From an uncultured Eubacteriales bacterium (lineage in GTDB: Bacteria > Bacillota > Clostridia > Christensenellales > Aristaeellaceae): a stretch of 12,572 nt of DNA. The notes below the pieces were generated by a model. It saw only the letters and a list, made by a program, of their open reading frames with translations, had not been told where the DNA came from and made no database searches. Positions within the stretch are counted from its first letter, which is position 1. Every line of letters starts with the position of its first letter. The stretch covers positions 1 to 12,572 of the forward strand of contig CADBNX010000338.1 in NCBI GenBank assembly GCA_902796115.1. The letters run 5' to 3'. The position numbers and the translations under genes are program-made. This document shows positions 6,072-12,537 of this stretch, in pieces.

Positions 6072-6998
6072 ATGCCCTCACCCAGTGTGCTGCTGTATCA
6101 GTTCTCATCGGAACGTCTCACACAGATCACATCCCTTGCGCTTCGCTGCGGGATACAGCCCCGTATCGCAGGCCCGGGAGACACTGAAGTGACGCTTGAG
6201 GAATTGTTCGGCAAAACACGCAAAGCCGTATTCTCACCGGTACGCGCGCCCTTCGAAGACGAGCTCATGGTCATGGCGTATCTGAGAAAAGGCCAGCTGG
6301 AGCGTTTTCTTGCTGCCTTCCGCCACGCCGAAATCGCACCCGTCGCGCTGAAGGCAGTGCTGACCCCCACCAACCGGAACTGGACCCTGCGGCAGCTCCG
6401 CGAAGCGCTTGCCGAGGAGCACCGCGCCATGCACACAGCATCGAAAAGCAGAAAGGAGCCCCTTATGGAACTGAAAGGAAGCAAAACGGAAAAGAACCTC
6501 CTCGCGGCATTCGCCGGAGAATCCCAGGCCCGCAACAAGTACACCTATTTCGCGTCGAAGGCAAAAAAGGAGGGCTTCGAGCAGATCGCCGAGATCTTCC
6601 TGAAGACCGCGGAAAATGAAAAAGAACATGCCAAATTGTGGTTCAAGGAGCTGAACGGCATCGGCAGCACGGCTGAAAACCTCGCTGCCGCCGCGGACGG
6701 CGAAAACTATGAATGGACCGATATGTACGAAACCTTCGCCAAGGAAGCGGAAGAAGAAGGCTTCGTCGAGCTGGCTAAGAGATTCCGCGCGGTCGGTGCC
6801 ATCGAAAAAACGCATGAGGAGCGCTACCGTGCTCTGCTGCGCAATGTGGAAACAGCCGCCGTGTTTGAAAAGAGCGAGGTGAAGGTGTGGGAATGCCGCA
6901 ACTGCGGCCACATCATCGTGGGCACCAAAGCGCCCGATATCTGCCCCGTCTGCAGCCATCCCCAGAGTTATTTCGAAGTTCGCGCCGAAAACTATTAA
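6072..6998 (+). CDS. DUF3783 domain fused in frame to rubrerythrin
   Basis: Read from ATG 6072 (AAGGAG at 6060-6065, six-base spacing), the frame gives 308 residues. Residues 1-131 match DUF3783: an opening VLLYQFSSERL, a middle EDELMVMAYL, and the hallmark ALKAVLTPTNRNWTLRQL near 91-108. Residues 132-308 are a complete rubrerythrin. Stand-alone proteins of each family have about these lengths, so this looks like two whole genes joined without a stop. The junction (SRKEPL) is the translation of a ribosome site, AAAGGAG at 6452-6458, six bases before ATG 6465. The cell may therefore make both a fusion and a separate rubrerythrin. The role of DUF3783 is unknown. An in-frame ATG at 6018 lacks a good ribosome site and lies in the likely promoter zone. 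The oxidoreductase gene follows after 15 bases. Confidence 0.8.
   Translation: MPSPSVLLYQFSSERLTQITSLALRCGIQPRIAGPGDTEVTLEELFGKTRKAVFSPVRAPFEDELMVMAYLRKGQLERFLAAFRHAEIAPVALKAVLTPTNRNWTLRQLREALAEEHRAMHTASKSRKEPLMELKGSKTEKNLLAAFAGESQARNKYTYFASKAKKEGFEQIAEIFLKTAENEKEHAKLWFKELNGIGSTAENLAAAADGENYEWTDMYETFAKEAEEEGFVELAKRFRAVGAIEKTHEERYRALLRNVETAAVFEKSEVKVWECRNCGHIIVGTKAPDICPVCSHPQSYFEVRAENY
6465..6998 (+). CDS. Rubrerythrin (internal start product)
   Basis: Rubrerythrin reduces hydrogen peroxide in the cytoplasm of anaerobes, taking electrons through its rubredoxin-like centre. From ATG 6465 the product has 177 residues, a normal size, and starts MELKGSKTEKNL as family members do. Diiron ligands expected from the Desulfovibrio enzyme are present: E19, E52, H55, E94 and E97, and the late pair in IEKTHEERY (E114, H117). 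The C-terminal rubredoxin-like part has C144-R-N-C147 and C160-P-V-C163, both with normal CxxC spacing. A strong AAAGGAG site six bases upstream supports independent initiation. The same frame is also open upstream into DUF3783. The rubredoxin at 2371-2529 is a possible electron donor, which is inference from family knowledge. Confidence 0.9.
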   Translation: MELKGSKTEKNLLAAFAGESQARNKYTYFASKAKKEGFEQIAEIFLKTAENEKEHAKLWFKELNGIGSTAENLAAAADGENYEWTDMYETFAKEAEEEGFVELAKRFRAVGAIEKTHEERYRALLRNVETAAVFEKSEVKVWECRNCGHIIVGTKAPDICPVCSHPQSYFEVRAENY

Positions 6999-7013
6999 GT
7001 TGGGAGAAAGCAT

Positions 7014-8189
7014 ATGGATAAGAAAATCAATCTCGGTATCATCGGAATCGGAAACATGGGTTCCGGCCATGCCAGGAACATCGTGGGCGGAAAATGCCCG
7101 GATTTCGTGCTGAAAGCCGTCGCGGACATCAATCCCGAGCGCGTGCAGTGGGCAAAGGAAGAAATCACCTCCGACGCGGTGTACTTTGACGACGCCATCA
7201 AAATGCTCGACAGCGGCCTCATCGAAGCCTGCATGATCTGCGTACCGCACTACGACCATCCCCGCTACGCCATCGAATGCATGAAGCGCGGCATCCACGT
7301 GATGGTGGAAAAGCCCGCGGGTGTTTACACAAAGCAGGCCCGCGAAATGAACGAGGAAGCCAAAAAGCATCCCGACGTCGTGTTCGGCATGATGTTCAAC
7401 CAGCGCACCAACTGCCTGTACCGCAAAATGCGGGAACTGGTGCAGTCCGGCAAATACGGACGCATCCGCCGCACCAACTGGATCATCACCGACTGGTACC
7501 GTCCGCAGGCGTACTATGATTCGGGCAACTGGCGCGCCACCTGGTCCGGGGAAGGCGGCGGCGTGCTGCTGAATCAGTGCCCGCATCAGCTGGATCTGTG
7601 GCAGTGGATCTGCGGTATGCCCGTTTCCGTGGAAAGCCGCATGAAGTTCGGTCAGTGGCACGATATCGAGGTTGAGGACGACGTGACCACCTATGTGGAA
7701 TATGAAAACGGCGCCACCGGCGTATTCGTGACCACGACCGGAGACGCGCATGGCACCAACCGTTTCGAAGTGCAGATGGACAGCGCGAAAATCGTCGTGG
7801 AAAACGGCAAAATCACGCTGCTTGAGTTTGATATGCCGGAGCCCGAATGGTCCGCCACCAATCAGAAGCCCTTCGGCACCATGCCGGCTCACGAAGTACC
7901 CGTGGAAACCGACGGCCTGAACCCGCAGCACATCGGCGTGGTCAACGCCTGGGGCGGGGCCATCCTGCGCGGCGAAAAGCTGGTGGCCTCCGGCGAGGAA
8001 GGCATCCGCGGACTGGAGCTCTCCAACGCCATGCACCTCTCCGCGTTCCTGGGCAAAAAAATCACGCTGCCCATTGACGAAGACCTGTATTACGAGGAAC
8101 TGATGAAAAAGGTGAAAGCTTCCACCCGGAAGCCGAGCGGCAGGGTGGTTTACGCGGACACCAGCAAAACCTACGGCGGAAACAAATAA
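7014..8189 (+). CDS. Gfo/Idh/MocA family oxidoreductase
   Basis: The 391-residue protein has the N-terminal Rossmann fold with the dinucleotide motif GIGNMG at 11-16, a D-x-NPER acidic end of strand two, and the family's EKPAG motif at 99-103. The second domain contains GGGVLLNQCPHQLDLW, where H191 is at the usual catalytic position of inositol/sugar dehydrogenases (N-x2-PHQLD). It is likely an NAD(P)-dependent dehydrogenase of a sugar or polyol, and the substrate cannot be told from sequence. A GGGAGAAAG stretch near 7002-7010 precedes the ATG. It lies 15 bases after the rubrerythrin stop with no promoter between, so both are probably one operon. That pairing of a peroxide-defence enzyme and a sugar oxidoreductase has no obvious metabolic link. 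Two back-to-back hairpins follow its stop. Confidence 0.88.
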   Translation: MDKKINLGIIGIGNMGSGHARNIVGGKCPDFVLKAVADINPERVQWAKEEITSDAVYFDDAIKMLDSGLIEACMICVPHYDHPRYAIECMKRGIHVMVEKPAGVYTKQAREMNEEAKKHPDVVFGMMFNQRTNCLYRKMRELVQSGKYGRIRRTNWIITDWYRPQAYYDSGNWRATWSGEGGGVLLNQCPHQLDLWQWICGMPVSVESRMKFGQWHDIEVEDDVTTYVEYENGATGVFVTTTGDAHGTNRFEVQMDSAKIVVENGKITLLEFDMPEPEWSATNQKPFGTMPAHEVPVETDGLNPQHIGVVNAWGGAILRGEKLVASGEEGIRGLELSNAMHLSAFLGKKITLPIDEDLYYEELMKKVKASTRKPSGRVVYADTSKTYGGNK

Positions 8190-8197
8190 ACCCCTTC

Positions 8198-8250
8198 ATG
8201 GCGTACCGGCAGCCGGTACGCCATATTTCTGTCATTTCAGACAGAAATAT
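8198..8250 (+). terminator. Two abutting hairpins after the oxidoreductase, probable termination region
   Basis: The first stem is a perfect 13-bp inverted repeat, ATGGCGTACCGGC (8198-8210) with its complement at 8212-8224. The second, ATATTTCTGTC (8223-8233) with GACAGAAATAT (8240-8250), is 11 bp with a six-base loop. They overlap by two bases, so they compete slightly. Neither is followed by a clean T-run, only T-rich sequence, so efficiency is uncertain. A new promoter follows within about 20 bases. Confidence 0.5.
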
Positions 8251-8271
8251 GCGGTTTTCAGACATCCGCGC

Positions 8272-8300
8272 TTGTATCTCCCCTCGTCCGATGGTACAAT
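8272..8300 (+). promoter_or_regulatory. Promoter of the nfeD-floA operon
   Basis: TTGTAT (8272-8277) and TACAAT (8295-8300, five of six) are separated by 17 bases, with TG one base before the -10 box (extended -10). The start would be near 8307. The strong AAAGGAGG at 8311-8318 follows, so the leader is very short, about 18 bases. Confidence 0.6.
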
Positions 8301-8324
8301 CACGCTGTATAAAGGAGGGATGGT

Positions 8325-8822
8325 ATGGAAAGCTTCTTTGCCTTCGTCGCTGGCAACCTTCCGCTGGTCATCACGGCCCTCGCGGGGATCGTGCTGCTGG
8401 TCGTGGAGGTCTTCATGCCAGGATTCGGCGTCGCCGGCATCGCGGGCGGTGTGCTGATGACCGCAAGCGTCATCTATGTATGGTGTGAGTACGGCATGCT
8501 GGCAGGGCTGTGGATGTCGCTCGCGACCCTGTTTCTGGCCGGGCTCGCCATCATGTTTTCCCTGCGTTCCGCCGGAAAAGGACAGTTTTTCCGGAATCGC
8601 TGGGGGCTGAAGGAACTGCCGAAGGAAGCGCCTGAAACAAACGACCTGAACAGCTTCGTCGGCAGGGAGGGAATTGCCGTTACGCCGCTGCGTCCCGCCG
8701 GCATCTGCGACTTTGACGGCGTTCGCCTGAACGTGGTTTCCGAAGGCGACTACATCACGGAAGGCACTCCGGTGCGCATCGAAAAGATCGAAGGCATCCG
8801 GATCGTTGCCCGCAAAAAATAA
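8325..8822 (+). CDS. Short NfeD-family membrane protein
   Basis: NfeD proteins work next to SPFH/flotillin proteins at the membrane. This 165-residue form lacks the ClpP-like protease domain of the long type. Hydrophobic segments lie at about 12-31, 33-52 and 57-79, with the family's conserved EVFMPGFGVAGIAGG turn. The C-terminal part (about 105-165: FVGREGIAVTPLRPAG ... GVRLNVVSEGDYI ... VRIEKIEGIRIVARKK) is the usual OB-fold NfeD domain, probably cytoplasmic. The ATG at 8325 follows AGGAGG at 8313-8318. It is the first gene of its operon. The floA ribosome site begins in its stop codon (TAAGGAGG), so the two are tightly linked in translation, as expected of functional partners. Confidence 0.88.
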   Translation: MESFFAFVAGNLPLVITALAGIVLLVVEVFMPGFGVAGIAGGVLMTASVIYVWCEYGMLAGLWMSLATLFLAGLAIMFSLRSAGKGQFFRNRWGLKELPKEAPETNDLNSFVGREGIAVTPLRPAGICDFDGVRLNVVSEGDYITEGTPVRIEKIEGIRIVARKK

Positions 8823-8834
8823 GGAGGTTCTGTT

Positions 8835-9848
8835 ATGGATGGTTCTGTTCTGCTCGTTCTGCTGATCCTGGTCATCATTCTGATTCTCAGCGTCTTCTTC
8901 CGCTATGTTCCCCTTGGGCTGTGGATCACCGCGCTGGCTTCCGGCGTGCCGGTCAAAATTTCCACCCTGGTCGGTATGCGCTTCCGCAGGATCCCCCCGC
9001 AGAAGCTGGTGAACGCCTATATCCAGGGAAGGAAAGCCGGCCTGGACGTCACTACGGACATGCTGGAAACCCATTATCTGGCGAAGGGCAACGTGGAACG
9101 CGTCATCAACGCGCTGATTTCCGCCAAGCAGGCCGGCATCAGCCTTTCCTTTGAAACCGCCCGCGCCATCGACCTGGCGGGCCGCGACGTGCTGCAGGCC
9201 GTGCAGATGAGCGTTCTGCCCAAGGTCATCGAAACGCCGCCGGTCGCCGCCATCGCGCAGGATGGCATTGAGCTGCGGGTCAAAGCCCGTGTCACCGTAC
9301 GCACCAGCATCGAACACCTCGTCGGCGGCGCAGGCGAAGAAACCATCATCGCCCGTGTCGGCGAAGGCATCGTCACCACGATCGGTTCTTCCAACTCCCA
9401 TAAGGACGTTCTGGAAAACCCGGACATGATCAGCAAAACCGTGCTCGGCAAGGGGCTGGACGCCGGCACCGCATATGAAATCCTTTCCATCGATATCGCG
9501 GATATCGACGTAGGCCGCAACATCGGCGCGCAGCTGCAGATGGACCAGGCGGAAGCCGACCGGCGCATCGCGCAGGCCAAGGCCGAAGAGCGCCGTGCCA
9601 TGGCTGTGGCGCGTGAGCAGGAAATGAAAGCCGCCGTACAGGAGATGCAGGCCAAGGTGGTCGAAGCCGAGGCGCAGGTGCCTCTCGCGATGGCGGACGC
9701 GCTCAAGACCGGTAAACTCGGCGTCATGGATTACTATCAGATGCAGAACACCATCGCGGATACCAAAATGCGCGGCAGCATCGCACAGGCCGCTGAGCCC
9801 GAGCATGCCCCGCAGATGACGCATCCGAAAGCACAGGAGAAAAAGTAA
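8835..9848 (+). CDS. floA: Flotillin-like protein FloA
   Basis: FloA scaffolds functional membrane microdomains and affects membrane fluidity and assembly of signalling and secretion complexes. The 337 residues are close to the usual length of about 330. The order is as expected: an N-terminal hydrophobic hairpin (about 5-38) containing the typical GLWITALASGV end, then an SPFH-like region with FRRIPPQKLVNAY and PPVAAIAQDGIELRVKARVTVRT, then an Ala/Glu/Arg-rich coiled coil (about 237-285), then the conserved tail around KLGVMDYYQMQNT. The last 20 residues are a polar, family-variable end. The start follows AAGGAGG, which overlaps the stop of the NfeD gene. A strong hairpin follows, before the next gene. 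Confidence 0.95.
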   Translation: MDGSVLLVLLILVIILILSVFFRYVPLGLWITALASGVPVKISTLVGMRFRRIPPQKLVNAYIQGRKAGLDVTTDMLETHYLAKGNVERVINALISAKQAGISLSFETARAIDLAGRDVLQAVQMSVLPKVIETPPVAAIAQDGIELRVKARVTVRTSIEHLVGGAGEETIIARVGEGIVTTIGSSNSHKDVLENPDMISKTVLGKGLDAGTAYEILSIDIADIDVGRNIGAQLQMDQAEADRRIAQAKAEERRAMAVAREQEMKAAVQEMQAKVVEAEAQVPLAMADALKTGKLGVMDYYQMQNTIADTKMRGSIAQAAEPEHAPQMTHPKAQEKK

Positions 9849-9876
9849 TCTCCTGCCGTCCTATGCTTCAGCATCA

Positions 9877-9914
9877 TTTCCGGCGGAGGCTTCCTCCGCC
9901 GGAAAAAGGAGGAG
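9877..9914 (+). promoter_or_regulatory. Hairpin immediately upstream of a ribosome site, possible translational or RNA-stability switch
   Basis: A 13-bp perfect stem, TTTCCGGCGGAGG (9877-9889) and CCTCCGCCGGAAA (9893-9905), has a three-base loop. It is followed at once by AAGGAGGAG (9906-9914), the ribosome site of the next gene. No T-run follows, so it is not a normal terminator. The CCTCC in the right arm could instead pair with the ribosome site, so the two structures exclude each other. It may set different expression of floA and the genes after it, for example as a 3' stabiliser. Confidence 0.5.
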
Positions 9915-9917
9915 AAA

Positions 9918-10343
9918 ATGCCGGGAGTTGCCTTTTTCATCCTGATGATCCTCTTTGCCGTATCCCAGATCGCGGGGTCAAAGAATAAAAAGCGGCTGAA
10001 AAAGCCCGACGAAGTCCAGCCGCCCGTACGCAAGGCCCCGAACGTCGACTCACCCGTTCAGACTTCCGCGGCAGAAGCCCGAAAAGTCACCGTGGAAAGC
10101 AAACAGGATTTTCATCACAGCTTTCAGTCCCTGATGTCGCGGATCCCCGAAGACGCTTCCGAAGGCGAGGATCCCTGCCATGAATACATGCTCACAGGGC
10201 CGAAGGAATCGGCACCCGCTGCGGAAAATCACGCCGCGGCCGTTAGTCCGGTCCGGCTCAGCGCCAATGAAATGGTGCGTGCCGTCGTCTGGAGCGAGAT
10301 CCTGACACGTCCCGCGGACAGAAGGAATCAGTACCATGCATGA
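9918..10343 (+). CDS. Small one-pass membrane protein downstream of floA
   Basis: The 141-residue protein starts at an ATG with AGGAGG five bases upstream. Residues 3-20 form one hydrophobic segment (GVAFFILMILFAVSQIAG). A basic patch (KNKKRLKKP) follows, so the rest should be in the cytoplasm. The middle is polar, Pro/Ala-rich and probably disordered. The C-terminal ANEMVRAVVWSEILTRPADRR is the only motif-like part, and I recall similar short ends (a hydrophobic helix with SEIL and then P and basic residues) in small membrane proteins of Clostridia. No function is known to me. Its last eight bases overlap the start of the response regulator, which suggests coupled translation. A link to FloA domains or to the regulator is inference from position. 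Confidence 0.75.
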   Translation: MPGVAFFILMILFAVSQIAGSKNKKRLKKPDEVQPPVRKAPNVDSPVQTSAAEARKVTVESKQDFHHSFQSLMSRIPEDASEGEDPCHEYMLTGPKESAPAAENHAAAVSPVRLSANEMVRAVVWSEILTRPADRRNQYHA

Positions 10344-11094
10344 CAGCATCCAATCCCTGCGCGTGCTGCTGGCAGACGACGAACCGGGCATGCGTCTGCT
10401 GCTTAAAAAGAAGCTGGAGAAAACCTCCGGCTTCCTTGTTGTGGGCGAAGCATCCGACGGAAGCGAAGTACTGCGCAAATTCGACGTGCTCCGTCCGGAC
10501 ATCGTGTTTCTCGATGTGGATATGCCGTCCCTGAACGGCATTGACTGTGCGCGGGAAATCCAGGACGCGCATCCGGAGTGCATCCTGATTTTCGCAACCG
10601 GCCATGAGGAATACATGGGAGAAGCCTTTCAGGTTTACGCGTTTGATTACCTGGTGAAGCCGTTTGACATGGAACGCCTGGATCAGACGCTGCGCCGCAT
10701 CCTCAGCCTGCGTGAAAACCGCCCTCCCGTGCCCTCCCCCGCCATCCCCGCGTTTGCCGCCAAAGGCGGCCGCCTGATGCTGCATCACAAGGGCGGCGTC
10801 ACGCTGATCGATCAGAACGAAATCCTGCTCATCCAGCGGGAGGAACGCTCCACCGTGCTGTACGCGGAAAACGGCGCGCGTTACGAAATGCCCGAAACCC
10901 TGAGCGAGATGGAAGCTAAGCTTGATCCCGCGCTGTTCTTCCGCTGCCACAAAAGCTACATCGTCAACATCAGCCGCATCAGGAATATCACCCCTTACGG
11001 CCGCTGGACCTATGTGATTCAGCTTGACGGCACCAGGCAGGACGCGCTGATCACCAAAGAAAAATACGATGAGCTTGAAAAAAGATTTGCATAG
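10336..11094 (+). CDS. LytTR-family response regulator
   Basis: A two-component regulator of 252 residues. The receiver domain (about 8-125) has the acidic pair D14/D15, the phosphoacceptor D60 in FLDVDMP, T88 and K108 in YLVKPF, so it should be phosphorylated normally. A Pro-rich linker (about 129-140) leads to a LytTR DNA-binding domain (about 145-250), with LIDQNEILLIQREERSTVLY, FFRCHKSYIVNISRI and the end DGTRQDALITKEKYDELEKRF. Such proteins bind direct repeats upstream of target promoters and often control surface, peptide or metabolic genes. AGAAGGAA near 10319-10326 precedes the ATG, which overlaps the membrane protein gene by eight bases. No histidine kinase is encoded in the window. 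The gene ends the operon at a strong terminator. Confidence 0.93.
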   Translation: MHDSIQSLRVLLADDEPGMRLLLKKKLEKTSGFLVVGEASDGSEVLRKFDVLRPDIVFLDVDMPSLNGIDCAREIQDAHPECILIFATGHEEYMGEAFQVYAFDYLVKPFDMERLDQTLRRILSLRENRPPVPSPAIPAFAAKGGRLMLHHKGGVTLIDQNEILLIQREERSTVLYAENGARYEMPETLSEMEAKLDPALFFRCHKSYIVNISRIRNITPYGRWTYVIQLDGTRQDALITKEKYDELEKRFA

Positions 11095-11121
11095 GCCCGG
11101 CAGCTCTTCTTGCTGAACCGT

Positions 11122-11152
11122 GCGGACCCGTTATTCGAGTCCGCGTTTTTTT
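11122..11152 (+). terminator. Intrinsic terminator of the nfeD-floA-regulator operon
   Basis: GCGGAC (11122-11127) pairs with GTCCGC (11139-11144), with a further CG/CG pair inside past one mismatch and a TTATT loop. Seven T residues follow at 11146-11152. It lies 27 bases past the response regulator stop. The right part overlaps the last codons of the convergent MATE gene. On the minus strand no T-run follows. Confidence 0.85.
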
Positions 11153-12474
11153 CTGTCCACGGTCCGGAAACAGAGCAGACACAGAATCACTTGCAGGATC
11201 GTGGAACACGGCGTCGCAAGTCCGATATGGAACATGGACGGCGGCACCTCTCGGCTCATCAGGAAGGCAACCGGGATCCGGACGAGGAAGGCGCCGACAA
11301 TGCCCTGTATCATCACAAAGCGCGTTTTCCCAAGGCCGTTGAAAAACCCGATAAAGCAGAACAGGAAGCATGTAAGCAGACAGTCGATCGCATAAGCCTT
11401 CAGATAATCGGCGGAAGCCGCGATCACTGCTGTTTCCTTCGCAAAAACACCGGAGAGCAGATCACCGTGCCAGAAGGTGATGGCAAACATGCCTGCCGCC
11501 GGGATCATGGAAGCGCTCACAGCATACAGGAGCGTTTTCTTCGCCCGGGTGTATTTCCCTGCGCCGATATTCTGCGCAACAAAGGCAGCCATGGCCTGCA
11601 TGAAGGCCGCCGGGATCAGCATAATAAAACCGCATACCTTTTCCGCCACGCCGATGCCGGCAGAGGCCACCAGTCCGAGGCTGTTGACAATCGCGAGGAG
11701 CACCAGAAACGAGATGCCCACCAGAAAATCCTGCAGCGCGATCGGCAGTCCCAGAGCGACGACCTTCCGGATGATCAGTCCCTGAAACCGCAGGTCCGAT
11801 ACGGACAATGCGAAGGGAAGCTGTCTTCTCTTAAGAATCAGCATGGAAACCGTAACGCTCACAGCCTGCGCGAGCACGGTAGCAATCGCCGCGCCGGCCG
11901 TTCCCATTCCGAACACCGCAACCAGCAGCAAATCACCGACGATGTTGCATACGCACGCGATCATGACCGTCATCAGCGGAGTGCGGGAATCGCCGATCCC
12001 CCGGAAAATACTGCCGATCAGGTTATAACTGATGATGAAGAGGGAGCCGAACCCGCAGATCCGGATATACCCTGCAGTTTCGTCAAAAGCTTCTTTCGGC
12101 GCATTCATCAGGGAACTGATCGGCCTGCAGAGCAGAACAATGGCAACAGTAAATACGCCGGCGATCACGGCAAACAGGCAGATACTGCTGCCGATCACCT
12201 GTCCGCCTTCCCGTCCGCGCCCTTCGCCGATACGCTGCCCGAGCAGAATCGTGGTTCCCATCGCAAAGCTTGAAACCAGATTGGTGATCGTCATCATGAT
12301 CTGCGATCCCGTAGAAACGGCGGACACATCCGCTGACTCCGCGAATTTTCCGATGATCATCAGATCCACCGCGCCGTACATTGCCTGAAGCAGCATCGCG
12401 AAGAATACGGGGATCATGAATTTCAACAGCGGGGCGAGGATCCCTCCCGCGGTAAAATCATTGCCGTGCTGCAT
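11131..12474 (-). CDS. MATE family efflux transporter
   Basis: MATE proteins export drugs or cationic metabolites in exchange for sodium or protons, in the cytoplasmic membrane. From ATG 12474 the protein has 447 residues, the normal size, with about 12 hydrophobic segments in two halves. The family opening is present (LLKFMIPVFFAMLLQAMYGAVDLMIIGKF), as are the conserved VSTGSQIMMTITNL region and, in the second half, a matching ALGLPIALQDFLVG stretch. The substrate is not predictable. The in-frame ATG at 12546 is rejected: it lacks a ribosome site, and the added 24 residues are encoded by a hairpin and by the GGGAGG site (12485-12490) ten bases before the chosen start. The stop TAA lies inside the terminator of the opposing operon. 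Confidence 0.9.
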   Translation of the reverse strand: MQHGNDFTAGGILAPLLKFMIPVFFAMLLQAMYGAVDLMIIGKFAESADVSAVSTGSQIMMTITNLVSSFAMGTTILLGQRIGEGRGREGGQVIGSSICLFAVIAGVFTVAIVLLCRPISSLMNAPKEAFDETAGYIRICGFGSLFIISYNLIGSIFRGIGDSRTPLMTVMIACVCNIVGDLLLVAVFGMGTAGAAIATVLAQAVSVTVSMLILKRRQLPFALSVSDLRFQGLIIRKVVALGLPIALQDFLVGISFLVLLAIVNSLGLVASAGIGVAEKVCGFIMLIPAAFMQAMAAFVAQNIGAGKYTRAKKTLLYAVSASMIPAAGMFAITFWHGDLLSGVFAKETAVIAASADYLKAYAIDCLLTCFLFCFIGFFNGLGKTRFVMIQGIVGAFLVRIPVAFLMSREVPPSMFHIGLATPCSTILQVILCLLCFRTVDRKKRGLE

Positions 12475-12493
12475 ACGCTTCCATCCCTCCCGG

Positions 12494-12537
12494 AAAAACG
12501 GATAAGATCCGGGCTTCTCAGCCCGGCATCTTATCCG
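12494..12537 (-). terminator. Strong terminator-like hairpin just upstream of the MATE gene
   Basis: On the minus strand, CGGATAAGAT (12537-12528) then CCGGGCT pair with AGCCCGG then ATCTTATCCG (to 12499). This gives a 17-bp stem with one bulged base and a GAGA loop, followed by five T residues (12498-12494). Only a few bases separate it from the MATE ribosome site. It is either the terminator of a gene to the right of the window or an attenuator in the MATE leader. Confidence 0.75.

Noticed and set aside
6234..8036. A 600-codon open frame on the minus strand across the rubrerythrin and oxidoreductase genes
   Set aside because: The translation is His/Gly/Phe-rich without family motifs, crosses two well-identified plus-strand genes, and reflects the GC-rich third codon positions of those genes.
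8232..9824. A 530-codon open frame on the minus strand opposite the nfeD and floA genes
   Set aside because: It mirrors recognised genes, shows Asp/His/Gln-rich low-complexity composition, and has no ribosome site of note.
11110..12273. A 387-codon open frame on the plus strand opposite the MATE gene
   Set aside because: It is His/Arg/Gln/Asp-rich with no motif, overlaps the terminator, and lies antisense to a clear 12-segment transporter.
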